From positions 20,608,568-20,672,567 of the forward strand of contig NC_045134.1 of assembly GCF_007655135.1 (NCBI RefSeq): a stretch of DNA of 64,000 nt. Direction: 5' to 3'. This stretch comes from Punica granatum (Eukaryota > Streptophyta > Magnoliopsida > Myrtales > Lythraceae). The notes under the pieces were generated by a model that worked only from the letters and a program-made list of their open reading frames with translations, made no database searches and was not told where the DNA came from. This document shows, one piece after another, positions 1-12,890 of the stretch. The position numbers and the translations under genes were made by a program. Within the stretch, counting starts at the first letter, position 1, and every line of letters begins with the position of its first letter.

Positions 1-479
1 AGGCAACTACATTTGCTTCTAAAAAGTATATAAAGACTATTTTATGGGATATTTTTGCTTATTTTCAAAGCCAAATCATTTGTTTCTAGTTGAACTAGTT
101 AGATACAAAAAAAAGTTCGTTTCAAATTTGTCTCTAAAGATTTATAGAAACAGCAGTAATATGATCAATTAATTTATTTGTCTTTGAAGGTTTTAGAGGT
201 CAATAAATGATGTACAGAAACATCAATAAAAATATTTACTTGTTTATAAAACTTTATACCAAGGATATAAAAGCAACTTTAGGCAACTACATTTGCTTCT
301 AAAAAGTATATAGAGACAAAAAAAAATTTGACGGGCATTTCAGTTTATAAATAAATTTAATGAAATTAACTCATTTTATACGTGCCAAAAAATAATTAAC
401 TCAAATCATTATTCATATATATTTATTTTCTAAGACTTATTATTTGAGATATGACTTTATATATATAGAGAGAGAATGA

Positions 480-526
480 TTTGATGATGATGATGATGAT
501 GATGATAATAATAATAATAATAATAA
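480..526 (+). repeat. Compound microsatellite (GAT)n(AAT)n
   Basis: A run of GAT trinucleotides changes into a run of AAT trinucleotides. The same compound repeat is at 12826-12885 in copy B, where GAC units interrupt the GAT run. Confidence 0.9.
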
Positions 527-1194
527 TTTTTTGCTTAAAAAAGAAAAAGAAAAGATAGACCAAAGAATTGAGGGATTGATTAGAACCAAAGGTATTCTAA
601 TAGAGAAATATTCTAACAGTTCAATGCACTCTCTTTATCATTATTTCTCCATAAATTTATAAGGACAAAAATTATGGTAGTATTATTTTGAGAAAAAATG
701 TTCATGAGTATTAAAATGATACTGTACTCAATAAATTATAGGATGCGAACTATTTTAGTTAAAACTGACATATAGATAATTAAGACATGTTAATTTTTAA
801 TTTCTTTTGGAGAATGTAAAAAGAAATCAATTGAATGGATTAAAATGAGAAAGAAGAAAAATGGTTGGAGTGAAAAAGAAAAAATAGAGGACATGTGTCA
901 TATTTATAGCATACGAAGACTCAAATGACAGTTTTACTTTCAGTAAATAGGTAATTTGGTCCTGAACTTTCAAGAGTTACGACAATTTGATCCCTTATTT
1001 TTTGAAATTGCATAAATTAGGAACACACAGCATCAGCTAGGCCCATCACTTTTCCATTTTGCATCAATCCAGTCCATAAGGATAAAATTGTATATCAAAT
1101 GGGTAACAACAACATTAAGTGGGCCTCTCCAATTTGGATTGGTGTCGTTGACTATCGTTAAGTTTTGAAGGACTATTTTGATGTGCCAGTTCAC

Positions 1195-2378
1195 CATATT
1201 TTGTAACGTTGCTCTGCATTTTTCTTTCCAGCACCTCTTCTGTTTGCTTTTCTGCTTCCTTTTCTTCCTCTGTTCGTCTGTTCTGCAGATGAAGCTGGCA
1301 ATTTTCTGGGTGGCTCGAGGAAGCTTCCGAATCAGCCGCAGTCTGCCCCCAGAAGCTGAGAGGATCCCGGTGGCTGGTATTCTGCAGGGAACGGACTGAC
1401 TGCGCGAGGATCCGAAGAGCGCAAAGGATATGGTCCGCAAACCAACTATCATCGGATCAGAGCAGGCTCGGTTATTTGCCTGGGAAGAAACCGAGCAGAA
1501 AGGACAAATGAAAAAAAAAAAAATAGAGAAGAACTTGGTTAACACACGTATTATGGGAGGGGTTCGGCCAAGTTGACAGCTCGAGCCGACCCCTCTGCCA
1601 TTTGTCTTCTTCACTTTTTTTTAATATATATATATTTACTCGTACGCGCGTTTTCAGGGAAATTCGATTTCTCAAAATTCATGGATATTTCGGAAAGAAA
1701 ACTTTGAAATTGTCAAATTCGAAAAATAATCGGCCCTGTGAGAATTTCAATTTGTACTGGCAGAGGTCAAATCTCGATGAAAACCGATATCGAATCTCTG
1801 ACAGGAGTCGATTATAATTGCTCGATTATTTCTGAAATTCAATTTTTCGAATAGGACATCCGAAAAATAATCCAGGACCATCATTATGTTTAGGAAAATT
1901 CAATGATTGATATTATGTAGAGAAATATTTTTCATTCCCAAGTATCGTCCCGAATTTGAAAATCGCAATTAAAGCATGTAGGCCTGAAATTCTCTGATCT
2001 CATCTCCTTCTTTAACGCTGCTCCCACTCCCCCTCGTGTAGTTATGCATGATGGGGTATTTTCGGAAAAGGAATTTTCTCAAATTTCGTGTTATTTTTCC
2101 ACCTCAATGGCGTAAAAGGACGATTAATTAGTCATGGTCCAAAAATAATTTTGGCCGAAATTTCAAACAAAAAATATTTTTGGGGGTTTATAAAATATTT
2201 TTGGACTAAAGATATTTCTCAAGGATTTTATAAAATGGTTTAGACCAAATTATACCGGAAAATACACCCAAAACGGACCGAAACTGATTTATTAACGCAT
2301 TGGAGGCAAAATAGTAATATCACGGTGGCCGGGGGCCGATTGCCGGATTTCCCGCCGGGAATCCGGCCGGCGCCATTC
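1195..2378 (+). repeat. Dispersed repeat R1, copy in A
   Basis: This segment recurs at about 13560-14755, 18396-19014 and 56485-57290. It has a pyrimidine-rich start, then a GC-richer block around the GATGAAGCTGGC motif, and later a block rich in TTTCGGAAA-type motifs. The part from about 2040 to 2378 also matches 24655-25050 inside the solo LTR at 24250-27723, so R1 is at least partly LTR-derived. Short ORFs occur in it (for example 1178-1399), but their reading differs between copies and no protein family is recognised. I treat it as non-coding repeat sequence. Confidence 0.7.
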
Positions 2379-2476
2379 TGGAGATGAATTCCTTTGTGAC
2401 TGTTTGAAGAATGGAAGTTTCGAGGGCGGTATAGCGATTGGCGGTGCTGATCTTGGTCTTGCCCTTCCAATACGGT
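2379..2476 (-). pseudogene. TAXi-like aspartyl protease fragment
   Basis: Read on the minus strand, this stretch keeps an open frame of about 34 codons containing TKISTANRYTALETSI and ending in VTKEFIS. That matches the core of the TAXi_C domain of plant basic 7S globulin/EDGP-type proteins (known motif TKIST.NPYT.LETSI). It stops abruptly at 2379, where GC-rich repeat sequence begins, while the related piece at 27930-28413 continues into the rest of the domain. It is a captured or broken scrap and not a working gene: no catalytic aspartates, start codon or N-terminal domain are present. Confidence 0.7.
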
Positions 2477-2837
2477 TTCAAATATGGTTAGCTAAATTCT
2501 TGTCTAAAAGATTTAAGACGATTATAGTTCATACTGAAAATCAATAGAAACTGGTCTGTTTAAAACTGGTTCCATATATAGGTTTTACTTACTAGTTCAA
2601 AGCTTTTATTTAAACTGGTTCGTTTGGATTTATCAAAAGAAAAAAAGAAACTGGTCCGTTTGGTACTATTGGATTTTCCATGAATTAATGAATCATTTAT
2701 TGTTGATTTCCTTTAATACATCTTATGTTTTGCCTATGCAATCCTCACACTCTTTGCTTATGTTAATCAATGACATGTTATTAATTGTTTAGTTACTATT
2801 TAGAGGATATAATGAAGTATATTACGCTCGTCGTGAA

Positions 2838-4167
2838 GGTTTGATTTCTACACTGACACTAGTTATGCATCAAAAAGTTGCGCATTCACTGCCGGTAATT
2901 TTTCGATCTCCTATAGGATCTTGTGTCATTCTCTCTAGCGAGCAAAATTTTCAGTCACTCATTAATTACCAAACACCAGCTTCTTTAATTGATTTTGTGT
3001 TATAATAGGTACTCTGATGAGTGAAGATTACATTAAATTTTCGGCATTACAATTTGTGTATAGATATATAGATGGAATATATATAGAATAGCATGTGAAT
3101 CGGGAGTTGAATCGCGGAATCAGGTCGATTTGCGATTCCGGATTCTGCCCAGATTCGACCGAAGCCCAGGCCTGATTCGGGCGAAGCTCAGGCCTAATTC
3201 GGGCGAAGCCCAAGTCTGAGCCCGACAGCCTTTTTTTTTTTTTTCCCTTCCCCTTCCTTTTCCCTTTCTTCTCCAGCACTCCCTTTCTCCCCTCTGTTAT
3301 GTGGCCTAGCCTCCCCGTCTCCGGCATTTCTGCAGCAATTAAGAAATTGAAGCTTGAAGCTCCGTGGGTCCGATGAGCTTGAAGCTGGATTTTAAGCTTC
3401 CGACGAGCTTGAAGCTCCGTGATCGTGGGTCCGTGGTTCCGCGCGGCTGCTCTGCTCTGCGCCTCTACTTTGCCTCTGCCCAGTGACCGACTCTGCGTCG
3501 ACGAGCTTCGACGTTTCGACCGCTGTCACCGACTCACCGCCCAGCGACATCACCTTCCTCAACGGCTCGACCCCCCCGACAGTCTATGGCCACCTCACAC
3601 GGTATGAGTCACGGCAACGAGATTCTCCACGGTGTGCGAATTTCTTGCTTCTAATTGATTTCTGAACTTCTTGCTTCTAATCTCCAGAAAACAACTTTCT
3701 TGAACTTGTATCAAATTGATTTCTGATTGATACTATCAATTGATAACAGGTGATAAGTGATTTCTGTTTATGGGTAATCTTGAATCTTGATGGTTCCAGA
3801 CTTCCAGTGGCCAATACTAAAATTGTTTTTTGCTTGGAAATTGGAATTGCGTTGTAATTGTACCGATGAAATTGTTAATAAGCAACAGCTTATTGTGCTG
3901 AACGTCGGCTGTAATTGAATTGAAGCTTATTGTGCTGAAATTGTAATTGAAGCTGTAATTGTGCTAATGAAATTATTACCTGTATGTAATAATGCTGATG
4001 GAATTGCTGATGTAATTGCACTGAACAAAGATTGATTTTTTTCTCAGAAAAGTATGTTACATATATATATATATATACTATTTTTTTAATTATAGGTAGA
4101 ATCTTACGATTCACGATTTTATGACCCTCGACCGATTTTAAGTAGAATCGCGATTCTAAAAACCTTG
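2838..4167. other. Segment found only in copy A
   Basis: Copies A and B part company after the GCTCGTCGTG motif and rejoin at GACGAGACAGTG (4168 and 15640). In A the gap is filled by about 1.3 kb. It contains an imperfect tandem repeat built on GAAGCCCAGGCCTGATTCGG (3158-3225), a poly-T/pyrimidine tract (3230-3300), and an end rich in GATTC/GAATC inversions (4105-4160). The pattern suggests a transposon-derived insertion, but I could not find a convincing target-site duplication, perhaps because B has changed here too. Small ORFs in it show no recognisable family. Confidence 0.5.
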
Positions 4168-4293
4168 GACGAGACAGTGAAGAATGAGAATGGCTCCTTG
4201 CTGAAAGAGGAGCATGAAAAGGAGATTATTACAAGTGATGCTTCAAATGTGAGTGAAGGTGAGTCGGACTTGGAGTTGCCGACACCAACTTGA
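4168..4293 (+). pseudogene. Acidic C-terminal coding fragment (copy A)
   Basis: About 41 codons from DETVKNENGS to ELPTPT and a TGA stop match the end of the fragment at 15499-15765 in copy B. The upstream part is missing here, replaced by the A-specific segment. The fragment is rich in Asp, Glu and Ser; I do not recognise the parent protein. The copies differ by several substitutions and by one codon in the ESS/ESD stretch, with the frame kept. Confidence 0.5.
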
Positions 4294-6524
4294 ATCCACA
4301 TTTTCAGTATGCCTATGCGATTGATCTTCTTTGTAACAGGTGCCCCTATTGCATTCACCACATTCTGTCTTCACCATCAAACCACTTGTAGCCATTGTTC
4401 AGCAATTTAATTTGGAGGTTATAGATTTTGGCTCTTCAATTAGGGGATTAGGGATTTCAATCCCACGACTTCTGTTAATATAAGGGAAGAGAGGGAAAGC
4501 AAAAGAGAAATAAGATAAAAAGCCACGTCAGATGATTTCGTCTGAGATTTCACAGAATCTAAACGGAAGAGCTGATATGCTGTAACTTTCAACTGTCAAG
4601 ATTTACTTTGATGTACAAAATTGGTCGGGGTCCAACTGAGACAAAACCCATTTCTTGAGGGCATAATAGACAATTTACTCGATTGTAAAACCTTGAAGCT
4701 CTCTCCCTCTACAAACTCCCATCCCTCACCCTAAGTATGTTATACTTTAAGCATATGAGAGTTTTTGGGTTAATTACACCAAAAGTACAAAAAAAAATTA
4801 TTAAAACTTAAATGTAAAAGTTTGGTAGGAAAAGTAATTTTTTGTTAAGATTTGCTATAAAGCATTCAACTTTGTTGCCGTCATGTGCACTTCGTCATCT
4901 GCCCCTCTGATGCCATTAGCTTCCAATGATGTGGTTGATGACATTTCAAACTTACATGCAACATGGCGTTGAATTTGAAATGAAAAATTCGTTTTTAATT
5001 TAAATTAAATTAAAATAAAATAATAAAAATAAAAATGATAGAACTTTCTTCTGTCTCTGCAAGTCTCCTCTCTTCTCTTAGCCTCTTAAGTCACAATATT
5101 CTTAGAAGCTGGCCCGGCGAACTGTCCATCGGAAGCTCGCCACAGCCCTCATAAGTCACAATATTCACTCCCCTAATGTTATTAACCCAGGAGCTTTGAT
5201 TTGAAAAGTATCCCAGGATGGGCCGTCATCTGCTACACCTGTGGTGGGGAGCTCCAATGTCCGTCAAGATCCTTCTAAAAGTCAATGGTTCTCATGCTCA
5301 ATTTAGAAATTATTTTTCAAAATAACCGTTTTCCAATTGAATTTTCGAACAAAAACGGAGTTGAACCACATTTGAACGGTCTCGGTTGGCTTGCATTTTT
5401 CTTCGAAATCAATTCTGAAATTGGCTCTGAGTTTCTTCGATACTAGATACTAGCCCTATAACTTTTTTTTTTGAAAATTTTTAAGTATTAATTGCAAAGT
5501 ATAACACGGGATTTCAATTTTTTTCCCCAAACTTATGACACTAATAATGTATGGCGCTTGATGTGGTTGTTCATGTGATAGCTATGGGGGCAGCATGTCA
5601 GCATTTAACGAAGTATACGGAAGTAGATGCCTTGACGGAGTTGGAAGAGCTACGACACAAAATCCCAAACGTAAAATTGAACTGTATAGTTGCTAGTTCA
5701 CAGAATTAATATGTTGCTCGAAAACTGATTTTGCACCTATACATGAATGGTGATCGTTATAGAGTTAAAATTGAAGTTCAATGTACATTCCTTAAAACAC
5801 ATTACAAAGCAAAATAGACATTATCTTTTTTTTTTTCTTTCGGTTACGTGAGAGGTCCATGAGTCTAGTACAGTGAAAAGGAAGGACTAATAAAGAGACA
5901 CGAGTAGTCTTACTGGGTATTGAACTTGCAACATCTTGAGTATCTCCTTTTAGATATGTTTCAAACATTAGTTTTGCAAAAAAATTAAAAAGAGAGAGAG
6001 ATTTGAGGAAATTATGAATTAATTTCCTCTATTTTTTTTAGGTGTGCCGTGTGCACCCTGATTTCTGGAATTCTGACAAATTTTGGCAGCCTTGTTGGGT
6101 TGGGTTTTTGTTTTGTGATTTTGAAAATTTTTAAAATATTATATCATTTTAACATATATTTTTTGGATGGAAAATGAAATTTTTGATGGAAAATTAGATG
6201 GCAGGACTAAAATGGGAAAGGCGAAAGGTCAGAGATAGTTATGGACCAAACATGTCATTTTCCCGTCATTAAAGTTTAAAGTGCATGATATATCTTGCAA
6301 GACCATTTAATTGTAACTTGATGAATATTATTAATTTTTTTTTTCCGATATAATTATTGTTCATTAGCTATAATTGCAGAATGTGAATTATCGAAATGAA
6401 ATACGAAATGTGATGGATATTAGTTAGATTTAAAAATAATTATTGTTAACTAGATGATATATTATTTGTCTCTTATACAATTAATTATAAAAAAAATTGT
6501 TGACTTAAAAAGATTATGGTTAAT
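4294..6524. other. Non-coding spacer with no recognisable gene
   Basis: Up to about 5795 this is shared with copy B; beyond that it is AT-rich sequence leading to the solo LTR target site. No open frame with family resemblance, RNA gene or complete element was seen. A weakly inverted, AT-rich layout around 4750-5050 and 5820-6010 may hide old MITEs, but I found no clear ends. Confidence 0.6.
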
Positions 6525-6529
6525 GTATG

Positions 6530-9500
6530 TGTCAGCATCCCATTTTGGCTCACCAGTTCTGGCATTGCCTATCAACAGCAATTCACTCTACGACTTGAGC
6601 ATCAATACAGAAAAAGGCTCGACAGAGCAGCAAATTGCTATTCATTCTCAAGTCAACAGAGATAGACTAATGATTCAAGCATATGACAGAAGAACATACA
6701 AAATCATTCAGCAACATACAGAGCAAACAGACAGCTCAGACAACATCCAAACCGGCATTTTTAGAATACATCGCCGACAATGCTATTTTTCACTGGTCCG
6801 CTCGACCTTTAGAAGATAGTCAATATTGGGTTTCAAAAATTTCTCGCGACGTCAAACAAATGAAAAGTGTCTCCGAACACATTTCGCAGATCAACTGCTC
6901 CATACAGAGCAAGTTCAGAATACATATAACTTTTCAGTGGAAGTCCAAAAATGTCGATTCATCCGAGAAAAGTTAACGCTCGATGTTAGATACAGTCCTG
7001 TCCAACAATTATGCAGAGCATGATCATTGCTTCAAACTGCCTTTCAGAAGTCATACAAACTCCTCTAATGACTTCCGAACGACAGAATATGGATACTTTT
7101 CAAAGGAAAACCTTATCCGAAGATTGATCTGACGGAACATCGGCAAACCAAGTTAGCCATGCATTGCCCAGAAAACTGCAGCGGACATACGCAATTGGGC
7201 AAATCAGACGGCAATACCTCTTTCAGTTTCCCGAGTGACACCCGAAGAGCAGAAAAATCCGTTTTCAACGGAAATTCATAAACAGAGGTCCTTTTCGTGG
7301 AAACTTGACGCCCGATGGTTGGCAAACCCAGTGTTACTCATCTCAACGCTCAATGTGAAATCCTCAGATAGAATCTCACAATTCATCTAGATCCTCAGAA
7401 CAACGTTTTAGGGTTACAAATGCAATTTTTTAGTTCTTTGAGCCTAGTTCTCAACTAACAGAGATTACAGTGATCTCCGGCTCGCCCAAGCAACTTAGAA
7501 AGCATTATGAGAAATCCGGCTTCGGACTCTTAGGACGTCTCCGACTTCACATTGACAATACCGGCTTATTGGTCAATAATTCAGTCTGATTGACAATGCA
7601 TGTCAAAACGATCGATTCGAAATACAGACACGAGATGCACATTTCGAAATGGCTAACTTTGCTCTGAATGCCTGAAATGAGCAAAACCGGCTTCCAAGCC
7701 AAAAATCACACGAATTTTCCTTTGGGCAAAATGAATGATTTCGGGCTCGTTTAAATCGTTTTCGCGCATGCGATGATAATTCAACGTTCGTTTAATCCAC
7801 GAACCTCGAACACGCGATCAATCGAGACCCGAACTTCCCTCATGACCCGTGGGGCCCACGGCCACACCCATGACTGCCTCATCCATGCCTTGCCATCCTC
7901 CTCCATTGTCTTCTTCTTCCATTCAACTTGCCTTATCCTTTCATGGAAATGTCAAGCCTACCATTCCATTCTTGCACTCCATCTTCATTAATGCCCATCA
8001 ATGCTCTTATCCCTTCCTCATCAATGCAATGGAAGAGGATTGGGCTTGATATTTTCCTAAGCTAGCCGCCCATCACTATCCAAGGAGCTAGTGGCACATT
8101 TTCACACTTAATTGTCATTAAGCTTAGCCTATATATGCATTTTATGTCATTAAGCTAATCAGAACTCACCACATGCCATCTCTCTAGCATTTCTCACTCT
8201 TCAAGAAGCTCTCAACTACCCTTTAGTTCCAGCAAAAATCGCAGCAAGTAAGGGCAAGCAAAACCCTCAAAGACTTAAGTCGGAATCATGGTATTTACCA
8301 TCCCGGCTTAAATCCAAACTTAACCAAACTTCATATCACACATGTTTTCGACCCCCTCTATCCATTTCCGGGCTTAGATTTTAAGTTTGAAGCCTCCAAC
8401 CCATCGGAACAGCCACCACAGAACCGAACCCAGAAAACGGTCTTCTCGGGTCAAAAATGGCAACCCGACTTTCAAGGCCTTCCGGGTCGGTTTGAGTCAC
8501 CAAAACCCATCAAACACATCCCCACACAACCCTAGGGTGTGCAGGAGTCAATAAATCCAAGAAAAACCCGTCAGTGTTAACCCAGCACGAATAAACAGCC
8601 CGACTGCCCAGTCGGGTTGATTTTTCTGACTGTTCTTGCAGTTTTCTTTCAGATCGGGTCGATCCTAGACTCCTTTCACAAAACGACCACCACAGTCACC
8701 TCCGGGGGTCAATTAGGAGTCAGGAGCCGCTGACCTTGCCTCAAAATTCCATCGGGATCTTCCGTGGTGACGTAAGACCCGACTTGTGCCAGCCGGGTCT
8801 GTTCAGTGTTCCAGCCGGGTCTGTTTGTGCATTTCGGATTTGTTCAACGAAAAACAGACCAAACCCAACCCAACAAAAGTCCAACCCGACTTCTAACAGT
8901 CTCATCTCGCATCCCGGGACTAGGTATGACCATTCCCGACTTAGAAGAGCTAGGACTTTTACGTTCTCGTTGCGTTTATGGAGTTATAAGGGGTTTTATG
9001 CATGCTATATTTCCAAGTTTTAATCTTTATGCAATTTTCATGTTATAACATGCATATTTATCCTTGATTTACGTGCTGGCATGTCGGGAAACACTTGGAT
9101 CGTAGTCGAAAAGAACATCCCAACCCGGGAAAGGCATGACAGCTCACGGGTTTACCTCCAAGGGAGGTGACCAAATGCTATCTTGCTCTTTTCGGGCAAG
9201 GAACAATCTTCTTGACCCGATCCAAGTTCGATTCCCGAGCTTCATCGTGTTTTCTCACGCGCATGAAGTCGGTATTGTTTATCGATTCCTTAAATAACAT
9301 GTTTGTGCATGTTTGCATGTTTGAATGCGTTATTCAAATCATGGCAATACCGACTTTGCTAAAATCGTATCATTTTATCGTGTTTGTTGCCGGAGCATGC
9401 GAGAAATGATTCGAAACGAGACGGGGAAAACTCGGGGAACCCGATGTGGGCCATCAGGCCTCTCGGTTTTCTCCAAGGAGAAATGTCCGAGAGTCTCTTA

Positions 9501-11512
9501 GACTCGTACGGGTTGCACGAGGCTTCCTTTCCCCATTTTGAGTTCGTTCTCGAACTTTGTGTAATTTGCAATTTACATTGTCGTCGCAATATCGCCTGAA
9601 AATGTCTTTTCCAAACAAAGCATGCATGGATTCGGGTATTGATGGCTCATTCGGGTCCATTCGGTTACGAGGGTAATTTCGGTCATTGGACCAAATTATC
9701 TTCGATCCTTATGAAATCGTCTTGGTCGCCGAGTCACGAATCGTTTTCATAATTAATGCATTCGGCACAACCCTTAAGCATTAATTTCACGAACGGGTTA
9801 ATCGGGACGGTTACACGGTTAATTCATTCAACTTAAACAACTTTGCACGAATTGGACATTAATTTGTAACTCGCGTCGATGAATTACAAAACGGTGTTAA
9901 TGCCCTTTTCAAAATGCGCATACTTCTAAACCCGAGACATGCAATACGAAGTAACACAGACATCTAGGAGAAACTTGTGTGTTTTGTCTTGAGTTTCACC
10001 TGACTTCAGGTCGGAATACAAAAGTTCTTTTTAGACCAGTTCCGGATAGATCGACCAAATCTTTGGCTTTTACAGGTTTCTCACATAACCCTGAAAGATT
10101 TAAGGAATTGGTCAATACCGGTTACAGGCTGAGGTGGCCCGTATTGCATTGTTTCCCTTTTCTGAAAACACATTTTCAAGTTAAGGGCAAGAATATCATT
10201 TTCTGATTTGGCGACATCCTAGGGTTAGTTTGATAGAAACACGATGGTATCGAAATTGGAATGAGCTACCTGTTCAGGCGCAAGTTCATTTGCATAGCCC
10301 TTATTACTCCCACTGATGAGATTCTATCATCCTAGCATAGTTTAGGGCGCCGGTTGGGTATTCTGTATCAAAATATGATCACCTGACTAATCATTTCACC
10401 TGACCTAACCAAATACTAGAAAGTGGTTAGGTGGAACTCTAGGTTCCAAATCTAGAGTCAAAACACAAGTTTGGCAGAAATTAGTGTAACTTCGGAGTCA
10501 CAACACCGAATCACTGTAAAAGCAATCCACACACTCGATACTTGATTACGGACACCCAGGATGTCGAGTTCTCAAACCAAAGTCGAATGTTAAAACCTTG
10601 GCACGCGCTTGTTTGTCTAGGGTAGGATTTGCATGCCAAAATACCTCGGACTAACAACTTGTTAAAACACGTACACTTGACAATAACAAACACTTTGTCT
10701 GTTATTAACATGTTGCGTGTTATCTTTCGGCACTTGTTTGTCATGCGGGTTGAGCCTAATCTCTAGGCTGAACAATATTAGGGTTCAACGCCCTAATCAC
10801 CAATCACAGAGTCCAACGCTCTAATCATCACTCACAAGGTCCAATTCCCTATTCAACTGAACGCAAGTCGACTAGAATTCGACCCTTTGTAATTTGTATT
10901 TATTGTTTTTGAGAGTATTGTAAGGATTTTATTTTGTACATTCATTCTGTAAGAATTCCAGTCGGTGAGCGAACGGTCCGAGAGTCAAATTAATCGAATC
11001 GGTCTAATGCTCGCCCAAAGGAAAGTAAATCCAAGATCTCGCGGTTCTAGTTCACGCAGGAATTCAACCTTCATGGTTCGATGAACTGTAACGCAAGATT
11101 GTGAACTAATTCCCCGACATACGGGGTTTACTTCTCTCTCGGCTTCTCTACCGACATCATTTAGTTCACCGAATTTCCGATATCAAAACGTGTGAGCCGA
11201 GCGCAACGTAATTCACACGGCAAATAATAAAACATGCAAGCCTAGCAAACCAGAGTATCAAAAGGCCGTGCGGGATATACGCCCGCACGTAATGTGAACC
11301 CCCGAACTCGGACTTTCCAGTTCCGCACAGACCAATGCCTTAATAACAACTAGGCGTTCCATAACCCTAGACTCAGGTAACTTATCCGCCCTCGACCTTC
11401 AGGTCGTAAAACGATAAGTGGCGACTCCTTTTCACGCGTCCCCATAGGAAGGTGGACACTCCCAAGCCGCGCGATACAGGCCCCGACGAGAGTCCACATT
11501 CGGGTCCGTACA
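6530..11512 (+). mobile_element. Solo LTR (4983 bp), Tat/Ogre-like family
   Basis: The stretch begins TGTCAGCATCCC and ends GGGTCCGTACA, so it has the TG...CA ends of an LTR. It is flanked by GTATG (6525-6529) and GTATA (11513-11517), a 5 bp target duplication with one difference. Motifs near its end are shared with the 3.0 kb LTRs at 39943 and 52158: AAGTGGCGACTCCTT at 11418 and 42849, CGCGTCGA after AATTTGTAA, and the same terminal CGGGT.CG(T/C)ACA. No primer site, gag or pol follows, so it is a solo LTR left by recombination. ORFs inside it are short and not conserved. Almost 5 kb is long for a plant LTR but within the range known for Ogre-type elements. Confidence 0.8.
8130..8135 (+). promoter_or_regulatory. 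Possible LTR TATA box
   Basis: CCTATATATGC lies about 1.6 kb into the solo LTR, followed by a pyrimidine-rich stretch with AAGAAGCTCTCAAC. The sequence shows a good TATA match; its use as the element's promoter is inference. Confidence 0.35.
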
Positions 11513-12321
11513 GTATATGTAATAGAGACTAATTTATAGGCTTTTAAAGTATATCAATGTGTAGAGACTAATATAGAGTTGTTAAATTGAATTTTAAACT
11601 ATTATTTTTAGATGATAAAAATTTCACAAGTTAAAACTAAATAAGCTTGTAATTCGTTATTTTTAATTTACTTTTCTTTCAAATTTTTACTCTTTCATTT
11701 TTTTTTTCTAAAAACCATTTCTGATGAATATATATATCTATATATAATCTTCATTCGGTCTTCTCTTCAAAGCAAGTATTTTAGCTTCCCATGTTTTACA
11801 TGTTCTTTTTCATTCTTTTTTCTCATCACCATATCTCTCTCATTATTCTCTACTTAAATTTGATGAACACAAGAATTGCTGGCTTTTCCAATCGACCAAG
11901 AAATTTTTAACAAAAATTACATCAAAAAATTTCAGTCATAATTTAGAAAATTAGTCTATCAAAAGTTTTTCTTAAAAAAAAATCCCTAACAAAATATTTG
12001 ATTGGAATGAATATTTTTATTTCATAAATTAACTAAAAAAACTTATAAATATAAAAAAACTAATAATTTATTTAGGATATAAATATTATCATTAAAGTAA
12101 AATAATTAATAAAATTTACAAATTGAGACAAGTAAGGAGTATTATTGCATTGGATAAGGTGATGTCAAACTAAAGTGGAGGTTGAGGGTTCAAATCTCTT
12201 TGTTGTAGAATTAATTGGCTTCTGGATTGAGTTAGTTTGTTTGATTTGATAATTACCACTTGGTTCCATAAAAATATTAATTTTTAATAGGACTTTATAT
12301 CTAGGAAATAAAAGTATCTTG
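11513..12321. other. AT-rich spacer
   Basis: This is the target DNA on the right of the solo LTR, leading into copy B. It is very AT-rich with homopolymer runs. At about 12186 GAGGGTTCAAATCT resembles a pol III B box, but no A box or tRNA/SINE structure accompanies it. No gene seen. Confidence 0.6.
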
Positions 12322-12825
12322 AGGCAACTACATTTGCTTCTAAAAAGTATATAAAGACTATTTTATGGGATATTTTTGCTTATTTTCAAAGCCAAATCAT
12401 TTGTTTCTAGTTGAACTAGTTAGAAACAAATAAAAATTTGTTTCAAATTTGTCTCTAAAGGTTTATAGAAACAGCAGTAATATGGTCAATTAATTTATCT
12501 GTTTCTGAAGGTTTTAGAGGTCAATAAATGATCTACAGAAACATCAATAAAAATATTTACTTGTTAATAAAACTTTATACCAACGATATAAAAGTAACTT
12601 TAGACAACTACATTTTCTTCTAAAAAGTATATAGAGACAAAAAAAATTGACGGGCATTTCAATTTATAAATAAATTTAATGAAATTAACTCATTTTATGC
12701 GTGCCAAAAAATAATTAACTCATATCATTATTCATATATATTTATTTTCTAAGATTGATTATTTGAGATATTATAATTTTAAAAAATTATGAGTTATGAC
12801 TTTATATATAGAGAGAGAGAATGAT

Positions 12826-12890
12826 TTGATGATGATGATGACGACGATGATGATGATGATAATAATAATAATAATAATAATAATATTTTG
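12826..12890 (+). repeat. Compound microsatellite (GAT/GAC)n(AAT)n
   Basis: Counterpart of the microsatellite at 480-526, longer and with GAC interruptions, showing independent drift of the two copies. Confidence 0.9.

Larger units (their letters stand above)
1..5795 (+). repeat. Large direct repeat, copy A
   Basis: The window opens inside this unit. Position 1 matches 12322, and the two stretches stay collinear until about 5795 versus 18395. Shared landmarks are the GAT/AAT microsatellite, the dispersed repeat R1, the TAXi-like scrap, the acidic C-terminal coding scrap and long AT-rich spacers. Copy A differs from B in three ways: 2838-4167 replaces about 420 bp of B; it lacks about 530 bp that B has near 16640-17190; and it lacks the hAT MITE. 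The motif AGGCAACTACATTTGCTTCT occurs twice inside each copy, about 280 bp apart (1 and 282; 12323 and 12603). No intact gene is seen. The left end lies outside the window. Confidence 0.85.

Noticed and set aside
1033..1614. 193-codon minus-strand ORF, with similar ORFs at 13768 and 18260
   Set aside because: It lies antisense in repeat R1, contains low-complexity FFFFF and KKRKQKSKQ runs, and breaks at different places in each copy.
12180..12200. tRNA/SINE-like B box GAGGGTTCAAATCT
   Set aside because: No A box, cloverleaf or poly-A/T end accompanies it.
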